A stretch of 64,000 nucleotides of DNA from the NCBI GenBank assembly GCA_903995115.1, contig LR877159.1, positions 186,001 through 250,000 of the forward strand. Reading direction: 5' to 3'. Shown here piece after piece: positions 49,814-59,648 of this stretch (the first letter of the stretch is position 1; the number at the start of each line of letters is the position of its first letter). The stretch comes from Angomonas deanei (Eukaryota > Euglenozoa > Kinetoplastea > Trypanosomatida > Trypanosomatidae). The notes beneath the pieces were generated by a model. The model was not told the DNA's origin. It saw nothing but the letters and a program-made list of their open reading frames with translations, and searched no databases. A program made the position numbers and the translations under genes.

Positions 49814-51405
49814 CTAAATGGAGTGTCGCTTATACGGCTGCAGCTCCCGCCGCTCCCGTCTCGTCAAGTACTCCTCCATGCTATCCATACTGCTGGAGAG
49901 GTGATCCTCCGTGGTAGGGCTGTGATAGGCGTACGTGGCCTTCTTGTAAAAGTTGGTCTCCTCTCCGGTGGGTAGGGCAGGGAGCACTGGTGCATGCGGA
50001 GTGGTAGGACTGGCCGCCTCTCTTGTACTTTTTATTTTCTTGGTGTTGTTCGTATTAGTATTATTATTATTTACGACAAAAAGTAGGCGTGACCGCCGTC
50101 TGGGGTGGCAGTGGGTATTATTGCTATGATTCGCCTTCTTCACCGCAGCGCTAGGACTTTTAAAGATGATGTTGGAGTCCGGGGAAGGGGGGTCTTCCTC
50201 TTCCTTATTATTATGATTATTATTATTATTATTTTCATTTGGTAATAATATTTTGCGGGGTGAAACGCCTTTCAGCGGACTTTCCCCGTTTGTGGCAATA
50301 CGATGAAAAGGACTGACCACTGCGTTAGGATTATTATTATTATTATTATTATTAAAACGATCGGTTGAAAAATTACGGTGTTTCGCCTTCAAAAAAGGAT
50401 CCCGAATGCGTACAATACTCGTCGCCAAGTAGTCACTGTGTCTCCTACGATTCTTATTATTATTAGTATTATTATTATGATGAGGAAGAGGGGTGACACG
50501 CTCTAACGGCACCATATCCTCCTCCTTATCATTATTATGATTATGATTATTATTTTCCTCCTCCTGTAATTGTTGTTGGTGCAGCAGCGTCACCTCCTTC
50601 TTCTCTCTCCATGTCGAGAGTTTCACAATAAAGGAATCGTCATCGCTATTCTCCTCACTATTATTATTATTATTATTTTTAGGTGTAGTGGGCTTCTTTT
50701 TGGGAAAGAAGGTGTTGGTGATGCTAGTGGTGGTCTTTTTGTTTTGGGAAGGAAATGAAGGTGCATTGGTTTTACTATTATTATTATCGTCGTCTAGTTC
50801 CCCCTTCGGCAGCACCAGCTCCACAGACCTTCTTCTCTGACTGATTCCGCTATTATTATTATTATTATCGGTAGGATTATAATAATAGTAACACACCGGG
50901 GTCGGTGCGTGAAAGTTAATAGGGGCGGATAATGGTCCAATACTGTTAGGAAGAGGAATATTATTATTATTATTATTATTATGACGATCGGTACTGTCTT
51001 TTCGCTTAATGAGAATACTTCTCTCTTCCTCTGCTTCCTTTTCCTCTTTTTGATTGGCATCGACCGGTGTGGTTTCATTCTCATCTTTATTCTCATTATT
51101 ATTATTATTATTATCCGTAGTGTCCACAGGCGGTTTTTCCTCCACTTCTTTTTCTACTTCCCCTGTTGCTGTTGCTTCTCTCCCGTACCCTCTATAATAA
51201 TATTGTGTACCCGCAGCGTGGAGAGGTAGTTCCGCCGTCGTGGCAGTCGACTACGCCGCTGCTGCACCATGTAGAGGCGAGGAGGTGAGGTGGGCGACAG
51301 GCCTAACTCTTCCTCGCTGCTGGTCCTAACAGGGAGCGGCGGCTGCTCCTCCTCACTGTCAGTGTCACTCTCGTAGGTGAGCTGGGTCTCCACGAAGTAG
51401 GACAT
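49814..51405 (-). CDS. Disordered Asn-rich hypothetical protein (one apparent frame break)
   Basis: Starts at the ATG at 51405 (MSYFVETQLTYESDTDSEEE) and leaves its frame near 51150-51165. The next frame, which has no ATG start of its own, continues directly (EATATGEVEKEVEEKPP) down to 49814; together about 530 residues. Composition: acidic N-terminus, many Asn runs of 4-9, basic Ser/Arg/Pro patches and a C-terminal SMDSMEEYLTRRERRELQPY helix. Several SP and TP sites suggest phosphorylation. No domain is recognised. The Asn runs are AAT repeats, which show on the plus strand as ATT runs. Confidence 0.6.
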
Positions 51406-52368
51406 TATATTTATTTATTTATTTTCTATTGGGTGCTTTTTTTTTTTTTGTTTTGTTGAAATGAAATATGAATGTAATGCGGATGAGAAATCAGAAGAGC
51501 GCTTTTTTTTTTTTTAAGAGAAAAAAGGAAGAACTATGAAAAAAAAAAATCGAAAAAGAAATGAATGTACTTTTACAACGCAAACTTTATTGTTTTTTTA
51601 TTTAAAAAAAGCTTTGAGAATGAATCATCATAATAAAATAAAAGAGAGAGAGAAAATATTCAGTTGCTACAGAGCGAGAGAAAACACAAAAAATCAAAAA
51701 AAAAAAAAAACATTAGTAATAATTTAATTTATAATTGTCTTTTTTGTATAATCGCCACGACACAAAATCATAATTATAATATTTAACACATAAACGCAAC
51801 AAAAAAGGCAGTATACTTTTTTTATTTTATTTTTTGTTTAATAACAGAGACGTATATATATATATATAGATAGTATAGAACAATTAACTTATATTACTTC
51901 ATCTTATTTTTTTAGAATAGTAACTCAAAAAAAAAAAAAAAAACAGGAAAAGAAAAAAAAAAACGCTACCAACGAAATTACAACGAATGCGTATATGTTT
52001 CTCATTTTTTTACTATTTTATTATTATTATTATTATTTTACGAAATAGAATAATAATTTTATTTTTTATTTTTAGGAAAAAGAAAAAAAAAATTAGAAAC
52101 AAAAGGACCTATTATCATTCTTTTTTTTTTCTACTAATTTTAACCTTTGAACGACAGTATACATGAAAAAAAAAAAAAACAATAAGAATTTTAAACAATG
52201 AATGAAGACTGACAAAAAAAAATGAAGATATATCGGCATTTCAGTATTATTATAATTATTACTTTTTTTTTTTGTTTAAAAAAAAAACAAAAATATACAT
52301 TATAAAAAAAAAAAAAGATAACATTAAAACAAAAAACAAAAAACCTTTTTTTTTTTTTTTCAAATTAT
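51406..52368. other. Gene-free, extremely AT-rich kilobase
   Basis: No open frame of note. Composed of A and T runs, TA dinucleotides (51853-51870) and a short ATT-repeat stretch (52019-52037). It separates the Asn-rich hypothetical gene from the RRM gene; longer than most spacers here. Confidence 0.55.
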
Positions 52369-54069
52369 TCAAAACGAAAACAGCTGACCATTGATAAAGA
52401 CCGTATTAGGACTATTATTCTGACTACTGTTTAAAGTATTATTATTATTATTTAACGATTGCAGCAATGTGGTGAAGGTTTGCTCGCCAAAGGTATTATT
52501 AGTATTATTATAATTCATGGTGTTGGCGTGGTTGACACTGTACACGGTAGAGTTGAGTGTATTGGTGAAAGGAGAGGCGGCGTCGGTGCTGGTCGTGAAG
52601 GAAACGTTAAAATTATTATTATTATTGAAATTATTATTGTTGGTGGTATTATTGAAATTATTCTGAGGGAATGTGGCGCTGTTGACGGTCCAACTGAAAT
52701 TATTATTATTATTATTATTATTATTGTTATATGGATTGACACTTCTCAAATCGGGTTTCTGATAATTATTATTATTATTATTATTATTATTATAATTGCT
52801 GTAAGGCGTCATTGCCGCCGATGCCGGCAGCGGATACGTATTGGAGAGTGAAATATCATTATTATTATTATGATGCTGATGGTTATGATTATTATTATTA
52901 TGAACTTTATTATTATTATTTTGCTTTTGTCGTTTCTTTTGCAGTCTCGCCGACCGTCGTTCCGCACTTTCGGCAATTTTCGCCAAAAGCGGAAAAACAC
53001 TTTCTTTAAACGGTTTCTTCAAATGAATTTCCTTCACACACCGAAACGCACTTTGCGACTCTTGAAAGGTAATAAAAATAATATTCGCATTATTATTATT
53101 ATGATTCGTAGAATTCGAATTATTATTATTATTTAATGTATTATTCAACGAGTTGCTCGTGTTGCTGTTACAGGTATCGTTAAAAGAATGCTCCGTCCCC
53201 ACCCTGCTGTGGTCGGCGTGGATGACTACTTCTTGTATCGCCCCGAACTGTGAAAAGAAACGCTCCAGTTCAGTTTTGGTGAGCGTGTTGGGGACGTTAC
53301 GGATAAATACTTTATTATTATTGTAATTTTCACTGTTGAGAGGGACGTACTCGGCGGTCTGGTTGGCGTAGCGTAGAGCGATACAGGGAGAATAGAACAC
53401 GGCGGATTTATTATTTATCTGATTCTGATTATTATTATTTTGAATTAAATTTTGATAATAATATAAATGAAACCCCTCCAGGGCCCTGGCGGCGTCGGCC
53501 TCGCTGCGGTACTTCACAAAACCAATACAGCGGCTCTTACCGGTGACAATATTCAGTAATATTTTACAACTCTCCACTTCCCCAAAAATGGAAAAGAGCG
53601 AATACAGATCGTCGTCTTGCATCGCTGGATTGAGATTGCAAACAAACAAATTCGTTTTATCCACATTATTATTATTATTATTTTGAGTATTATTATTATT
53701 ATTAGAAAAAGGGACGGCGTGAGGGACAAGCTGAAATGGGGGGTTTGGAGGGTTCGGAAGCACATCTGGCAGAAATGCCGTATTATTATTATTATTAGTA
53801 TTATTATTAAAATCAGAGCTCACAGGGTCCACGCTGAGGCCCAAGGCGCTGGTGAAAGGAGAGGCGTTGGGGTTTGTATTATTCATATTACTAATGAGGG
53901 CCCGCAGGAAGGCGTCCACCTCGTTGTTGGGTTGGTGGTGCTGCGCGTCGGTTTCGTTATGTTTTAATAACCCATTCTTCTCCCACAGTTCCATAAAGTC
54001 ACTGTTGTTGGTATCGGTGTGGTTATTTTTAAATGAAACGATACTTTCCGTTTCCGTGTATTTATTCAT
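52369..54069 (-). CDS. RNA-binding protein with two RRM domains and poly-Asn tracts
   Basis: Protein of 566 residues. RRM1 at about 138-237: RNP2 LFVCNL and RNP1 KSRCIGFVKY. RRM2 at about 252-352: RNP2 VFIRNV, and a degenerate RNP1 IIFITF, split by an Asn/Ser/Thr-rich insert of about 40 residues (about 288-328). Basic segment RRSARLQKKRQK follows (about 372-384), then a long Asn-rich, Gln/Tyr-containing C-terminal region of prion-like composition. Trypanosomatids regulate genes mainly after transcription, and RRM proteins of this type commonly bind 3' UTRs. The domain pair resembles Hu/CELF/UBP-like proteins, but I cannot assign an orthologue. Confidence 0.8.
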   Translation of the reverse strand: MNKYTETESIVSFKNNHTDTNNSDFMELWEKNGLLKHNETDAQHHQPNNEVDAFLRALISNMNNTNPNASPFTSALGLSVDPVSSDFNNNTNNNNNTAFLPDVLPNPPNPPFQLVPHAVPFSNNNNNTQNNNNNNVDKTNLFVCNLNPAMQDDDLYSLFSIFGEVESCKILLNIVTGKSRCIGFVKYRSEADAARALEGFHLYYYQNLIQNNNNQNQINNKSAVFYSPCIALRYANQTAEYVPLNSENYNNNKVFIRNVPNTLTKTELERFFSQFGAIQEVVIHADHSRVGTEHSFNDTCNSNTSNSLNNTLNNNNNSNSTNHNNNNANIIFITFQESQSAFRCVKEIHLKKPFKESVFPLLAKIAESAERRSARLQKKRQKQNNNNKVHNNNNHNHQHHNNNNDISLSNTYPLPASAAMTPYSNYNNNNNNNNNYQKPDLRSVNPYNNNNNNNNNNFSWTVNSATFPQNNFNNTTNNNNFNNNNNFNVSFTTSTDAASPFTNTLNSTVYSVNHANTMNYNNTNNTFGEQTFTTLLQSLNNNNNTLNSSQNNSPNTVFINGQLFSF

Positions 54070-54761
54070 AATATTTTATTTTATTTATTGATTTTTTTTT
54101 GGCTTCAGAATAATTCGTACAAAGTGAAACACAAAAAAAAAAAAAAGTATGTTTAAAAAAAAAAAGATTAAAAATAAAAACGTATATTTAAAAAAAAAAA
54201 AATGAACCGTATAAAATGTGATAATGTTTATTTTTACCCCTTTCAAAAATGAAAAAAAAAAATATGAGAAGTATACTTTTTTGTGTGGGTTGTTATTGTT
54301 CTGTTACTCTTGTTTACAATTCTATTATTGTTTCAGTACGCTAAAAACAACTGAAAGCAAAAATAATAATAGAAAAGAAACGAAACAAAAAAAAAAAGTG
54401 TATCTACTTTCGAAACTGAAATGAAAAACAAATCACGATAAAAAAAAAAAAAAAATGATCTACACTGTGTGAAATTGTTCTATTCCTATTATTTCAATTA
54501 TATTTTTTTTTTATTTTTACGATAATTGTGCCAGTAGAAAAAGAGAAATAAAAGCAAAAAAAAAAAAAATAAGATAAAGAAGTATATAAAGAAAGAAAAA
54601 AAGCTAATATTGCTATTCCTTAAGAAAAGATGGGAGAGAAAAAGAAACGATAAAAGCAATGATCCAAAAAAAAAAAAAAAACATATAAAAAAAATGAAAG
54701 AAAAAACCCCATTTTTTTTTTTTTCGTGTTTTTTTTTTACTGGTAAACTTCATATTGATTT
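54070..54761. other. Intergenic spacer, AT-rich
   Basis: No gene. A and T homopolymers throughout; presumed 5' flank of the RRM gene and 3' flank of GT31-like copy 3. Confidence 0.5.
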
Positions 54762-56703
54762 CTAATTCACGTTATCGGCCGGCTCCCGTACCGTATCACA
54801 GCGGACCGTGGTCTCCATGAACAGCGGCGGCAGCACTTGGTTCCGCTCCTTCTCCCCTAGCCGCCGCTCCTCCCGTGGGATGGCGGCGTCATAGAGCGTA
54901 AAGAGATCCCACCAGTGGAAGGGGACCGGTCCCCTCTGATAGAGCTCCGGGATGCAGCCGGTGGGCTCGCACTGGTCTGGGTTGGGGTCGGGGAGGTCGA
55001 GGAGGGGGCGCCACTGCTCCAGGGCGTCGGTGCGGAAGGTACCGCCGACCAAGTCCTCAAAGATGCTCTCCTCCGTCCAGGGGAAGCGGTCCTTTACGGT
55101 CTTGCAGAAGTCGCCGTACTGCTCCACCGCCTTCGTGTAGGGCAATTCGACAAAGTCAAATCCATCCGCCTCGGTGGCGGCATTCAGTTTTTCACAAAAT
55201 GGTTTCGGGTTGCTAAAAAAGACGAGCAAAAATAGATAAATTTCTTCCTCCAGGACGTGGTGGACAAACACCGAGTCCCGCATCTTTGTTTTCCTAATAT
55301 TACGCCCCGAGAGGTAGTCGTGGGCACGGCAGAGGTCGTAGCGGAAGTACTGCACCAAGTTGGGTTTGATCATATCCGCAAAACCTTTTGAGGTGGGCTT
55401 CATCTTGACCGGTGTGTTCTCGTAGCGGGTGTAGGCCCCGATGCCGACGAGACCCACCAGGTACCCCAGGAACACATCCTCGTGGTCGAGGTGGTGCCAG
55501 CGGTAGTCGTTGGCGAGGGTGCTGTCGTACGGGGCGAAGCAGAGTCCAATCAGCGCGTTAAAGGTGTACCGCTTGTCGGGGGTGGTGATGTCAGACTCCA
55601 CGGAGGCCTCCCGCACGATCGTCTGCAGCAGTTCTTGGTTCACGAACTCCCCCATGCCACTGGCGAAGCTGACCTTTCCCGAGCGGCTGTTGAAAAATTT
55701 CACGATGCCGCCGTACAAGTAGGGAATACGATACGGGTGTAGTCCATAGTTATTGTAGGCATCCGCCTGCCCCTGGAACCGCCCCAAGTCCCGCACCAGC
55801 TGCGGTAGCTTAATAAACACGTCGTCGTCCGCCTTCTGGATGAACTGAGCGTGCGGGAACTGGTGGGCCATGTAGAAGAGACCACGCAGTAGTTTCATGG
55901 ACATGGTCACCTCAGCCTCCACCCCCCACCCCGACTTACCGCCCTCGCCGTACTTCTTACCAGAGGAGGACGGCAAGTCGTGGAGGTCGGTGATCCACAG
56001 GATATCGCGGTGGGTGAGGGCCTCGCGGAAGAGACTGGTGGAGATGGCCGTGACGGGCACGGAGGGGACGAGAGGATTGTCGGATAGCTCTAGGGAGCCC
56101 ACGGTCCACTCCTTGGAGGAGGGCGGGGAGGCACTAATAAGATAGAGGAAGAGCGCCTTCCCCATGAAGCCGTTCTGCTCCGTGGCCACCCCTTTGTACC
56201 GCAAGAAACTCCGCCGCTGACCCGCCCGGAACAACCGTCGCTTCTCATTGTCCATCGTGAGGGCAAAACTAACGAGCACATATTCATTCCGACGACGCCA
56301 TCGCTTTCCCTTCTTGTGCAGCTCCGCCAGCCGCGCGGGGAGCAGCCACCACTGGTGATAGTTGGCATCAGGCGGAGGCCTCGCAGACCCTCGCGAGGGT
56401 ATCGGGCCGCTCTCCCTTCACAGTGGTCAGCAGTGCTTGCATATCCTTGCCGGCCTCGTCCTTCCCTACGACCGTCTTGGCACAGAGCAGCGCGGGGGCG
56501 AGGGGGACCACCTTCTTCCGTATGGCGGCCTCATCGTAGACCGAGTTCCTGAGCGGCTTGGCTGGGGGGGAGAGGGGCGCCGCTAGGTCCTCGCTGTCCC
56601 AGCTGAAGAAACGAAGGAGCATCAGCACCAGCAGGAGGACGACGGCCCCCAGGAGAATACGTCGTAACAGCTGGGAGCGGTTCTTGCGAGAGATGGACTG
56701 CAT
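54762..56703 (-). CDS. GT31-like beta-1,3-glycosyltransferase, copy 3 (one apparent frame break)
   Basis: The ATG at 56703 opens a basic N-terminus and a membrane anchor (LLRRILLGAVVLLLVLMLL, about residues 12-30). The frame is lost at about 56370-56385, and the next frame continues PDANYHQWWLLPARLAEL and then the catalytic domain: RRSFLRYKGVATEQNGFMGK, FIQKADDDVFIKLPQL (metal/donor site) and DHEDVFLGYLV (acidic catalytic region), ending at 54762. About 646 residues in total. It is a distant paralogue of the pair at 3.8-7.9 kb, with the same block order. Unlike its neighbours it has no poly-Asn runs in the coding part. Likely a Golgi enzyme of surface-glycan synthesis. Confidence 0.82.
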
Positions 56704-57270
56704 TGGTGTTGTATTATTAATATTATTATTATGACTGGATCGATATAGATTTATTTATTTCCTCTTCTATTGGGGGGAAAAGAAAAAATAGGGGAAGATA
56801 CCGAAAAAGTGGTTTCTACTATTTGCTTTCTCCATTTGAAAAAAAAAAAAAATGAACTGTATAAAAAAGAATTTGATTCAACATTTGAATAATAAGCAGT
56901 GATATAAAAAAAAAATATCATTATGTATTACTATTATTTTCAGATTTCAAGGACTAGATTTTAAATCTCATAGATGGTATCTCAGATATATGCTTGTTCT
57001 CAGGTTGATCATCAGGCAATAATAGTAATAAGGATACGGTAAGGATAGAGAAGCAGAAAGGACAGGTATGGGGAAGGAAAGTAGACATGAGACGTTATTC
57101 TATGGTTTGTGTCCCTTTAGAAGAAGAAAAAAAAAGAGACAACAAAGAGAGAGGTTAGATTTTTAGCGATTATTTATTTCATAATTAAAAAAAAAAAAAG
57201 ACATTTGTCGCGTATTGCTGAAACAAAATAAAAAAGAATGAATCGATTAATACTATACAACTTGACATGT
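56704..57270. other. Intergenic spacer, AT-rich with ATT repeats
   Basis: No gene. An ATT-type microsatellite lies directly 5' of GT31-like copy 3 (about 56709-56731), showing that the AAT expansion also occurs outside coding sequence. Confidence 0.5.
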
Positions 57271-58671
57271 TCAATCGTCCAGTAAATACCCTTTCATGGT
57301 GGCCTCCTTATGACTATGACTATTATAAAATAATATCTTATTCATTATTTTATCTCTCATTTCTGCCGTTACGTTCTGTTGATGATCGTTTAGTACATAT
57401 TGAAAAATATATTTCCAAACTTTCAGTAAGTGACAGAAACAATGGTGACGAGGAGGATTCAGGAAAGTATCAAAAAATAACGGAAACCACCCCTGTTGCT
57501 GACTGTATTGTACGATTGTTCGCCCTACCGCGTAGGAAAATAAATATTGCATATTCTCCATTCCTGGTAATACCAACACCGTACAGGGCACACTATGCTC
57601 ATGATGATTATTATGATGATGAGGAGGAAATAGTGAAACATTTTTTTGTAAAGAATGAGAAATCATTATTTTATCGTCGGAGTCTATCAATACATGGATT
57701 TGTTTTTTTAGAATGGTGAGCGCCATGATGATTTCGGATAAGAATCGTACTTTTAGGGTGTTGAGAAATAATAATAATTTTTCCTCCTTTTCACTATTAT
57801 TATAATGATTTAATATCACTTCAATATTCACATTCCAAAGGGCTTCTCCCTTGTCAAATAGTGACTCCATCACATTATTATTATTATTGTTATTTTCTTC
57901 TGTTTCTGATTCTTCCATGTCTCTCAAATCATCAAAAAAGGAATAAAAGATGGGAAAGTGCACCGACTCCCAATTATTATTATTATTATCATTTTCGTTA
58001 TTTTCGTCATTGTCTTTGACAATAAAGCAAATCGTATCTTCCTCTACATTGAACTCTTCTACAATGTCGTCGTCCTCATTATTTTCACCATGATGATTAT
58101 TATTATTTTCATTTTTTGAAGTTTGATAAATGTATTCTAGAAAATTAAAAAACATGGTGTCAAACCCATCGTGCGGGGTGGACGAAGGACGGTGCACACT
58201 ATCCCATAATGCATCCAGGAAACTATCCAAATTATTATTATTATGATGATTGATAAATTTTAGAATGCAGTCAGGCGGAACGGCGAGCGGCAACACCAGT
58301 GAACACAGTCTATCTTCCTCTTTTATATACGAATAGAATAACGATAGCAATTCTTCCAAATTATTATTAGTATTGTTACGTGCGTATTGTTCCGTCAGCG
58401 TTTGAAAAAACAAACTTCTCTTTTTCTGTAAGTGTTGGCACCGCCGTAACAGTATTTCATTATAGCACGCTTCTTTATTGCGTAGGAGGAAGAAAATCGC
58501 ATGACCGTCGTGTGGACTCGTCTGATCTTTATTTAAGATTTGATGTACTTGCGTCTGAATATGTTCAAAAATAAGAGACCGACGTAAAGTGGCAATATCG
58601 CTCTCCAAACATTTTTTTTCCGTTTCAAAATTTCTTAAAATTTGATAGAAAACGTCTTTTACGGAATCCAT
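57271..58671 (-). CDS. Hypothetical Asn-rich helical protein
   Basis: Protein of 466 residues. N-terminal 95 residues look helical and coiled-coil-like (FYQILRNFETEKKCLESDIA, then LRRSLIFEHIQTQVHQIL), with no signal peptide or membrane segment. Poly-Asn and Asn/Asp/Glu runs punctuate the middle (about 180-265). The C-terminal third is hydrophobic-helical (VLVLPGMENMQYLFSYAVGR, HLLKVWKYIFQYVLN). I do not recognise a domain; the overall look would suit a vesicle-tether or complex subunit, but this is a guess. AT-richer than most genes here. Confidence 0.7.
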   Translation of the reverse strand: MDSVKDVFYQILRNFETEKKCLESDIATLRRSLIFEHIQTQVHQILNKDQTSPHDGHAIFFLLRNKEACYNEILLRRCQHLQKKRSLFFQTLTEQYARNNTNNNLEELLSLFYSYIKEEDRLCSLVLPLAVPPDCILKFINHHNNNNLDSFLDALWDSVHRPSSTPHDGFDTMFFNFLEYIYQTSKNENNNNHHGENNEDDDIVEEFNVEEDTICFIVKDNDENNENDNNNNNWESVHFPIFYSFFDDLRDMEESETEENNNNNNNVMESLFDKGEALWNVNIEVILNHYNNSEKEEKLLLFLNTLKVRFLSEIIMALTILKKQIHVLIDSDDKIMISHSLQKNVSLFPPHHHNNHHEHSVPCTVLVLPGMENMQYLFSYAVGRTIVQYSQQQGWFPLFFDTFLNPPRHHCFCHLLKVWKYIFQYVLNDHQQNVTAEMRDKIMNKILFYNSHSHKEATMKGYLLDD

Positions 58672-58835
58672 ATGGTCTATATACTCATCTATCTAATAAA
58701 GAAAGTAAAAAAAAAAAAGTGCTATCGGAGAAAAAAAAAAAGGGAAAAAATATTTTCGATAGTTCCACATACAAACAAAAGGAAATAATCGATCATAATA
58801 AATGATTGTATTTTTTTTCTTTATTTTTTTTTTTT

Positions 58836-59468
58836 TCATCGATAGCCGGATGCAAATCCGCTCCTCACCGCCTTCTTCTCTCCTCCATTATTATTATTAC
58901 TATTATTATTCCCAAACCCTGTCGGTAAAAAGTTAGAGAAGAAGCCTAACCCGCTATTCTCATTACTGCCACTCCCGTTATTCGTATGATTACTCATCGC
59001 CGCTAACTTATTCATGGCATTCAGGTGTTTGATAATTTCCTCCCGTGACATTTCTAACACCAATCCTCCCATAATCATCTCCGTGAGAATATACGTCACT
59101 TTATCAATGTGAAAGATAATATCCAACTCGCAGACGGACTCAAAAATGCGGTCGAGCACTTCGACAAATACTTGAATCAAATCGAGGATGGCTAACTGGC
59201 TTTCACTACTGTCGGTGATAAAAATAAAAATAAGCGTCGCAAAACGGCGATAAATAATTTTCGTGTCGGGGGTCGGCCACTCCGCTAGCGAGGAAAGTAA
59301 AAAGTTGCACAAGAGGTAATCATTGTCGTTGATCATAATGCGCTCATTCACCTTGGAAAAGATAATCTTACAGAGCAGGATTTGCTGCGCAAGGGATATT
59401 TGTTTTTCATAGAAATGCGCAAACCGCACTTTGCCAGCGGTGTTGATGATGAGCACTGCTTTGATCAT
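58836..59468 (-). CDS. AP-3 complex sigma subunit
   Basis: Protein of 210 residues from the ATG at 59468, where homology begins; the upstream frame is pyrimidine-tract sequence. It starts MIKAVLIINTAGKVRFAHFY and contains IIYRRFATLIFIF, DSSESQLAILDLIQVFVEVL and CELDIIFHIDKVTYILTEMI, then MGGLVLEMS. This is the longin-fold small subunit, and the sequence matches AP3S rather than AP1S/AP2S in the IYR.YATLYF and DLIFH.DKV blocks. It acts in adaptor coats for traffic from Golgi/endosomes to lysosome-related organelles (acidocalcisomes in trypanosomatids). The C-terminal 50 residues carry Asn runs as in the neighbouring genes. An ATTAG acceptor lies 7 bases before the ATG. Confidence 0.9.
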   Translation of the reverse strand: MIKAVLIINTAGKVRFAHFYEKQISLAQQILLCKIIFSKVNERIMINDNDYLLCNFLLSSLAEWPTPDTKIIYRRFATLIFIFITDSSESQLAILDLIQVFVEVLDRIFESVCELDIIFHIDKVTYILTEMIMGGLVLEMSREEIIKHLNAMNKLAAMSNHTNNGSGSNENSGLGFFSNFLPTGFGNNNSNNNNGGEKKAVRSGFASGYR

Positions 59469-59648
59469 TGGAAGACTAATGAATGGTTTTATTGAAAGAG
59501 AAAAAAAAAAGTAGTTCTGGGTGAAGGGTTCTTTCATTCATTATCATCTTTCAGCAGCATAATTATTTCATTTTTTACTTTTTGTTTCCGTTTTTTTTTT
59601 TTTTTCAAAAAATATATTTTTGCAGGAGTGGTTGTTTTTATGATACAA

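Noticed and set aside
51406-52368. Replication origin, centromere or strand-switch region
   Set aside because: AT-richness alone is not evidence; genes on both sides are on the same strand and no characteristic repeats are present.
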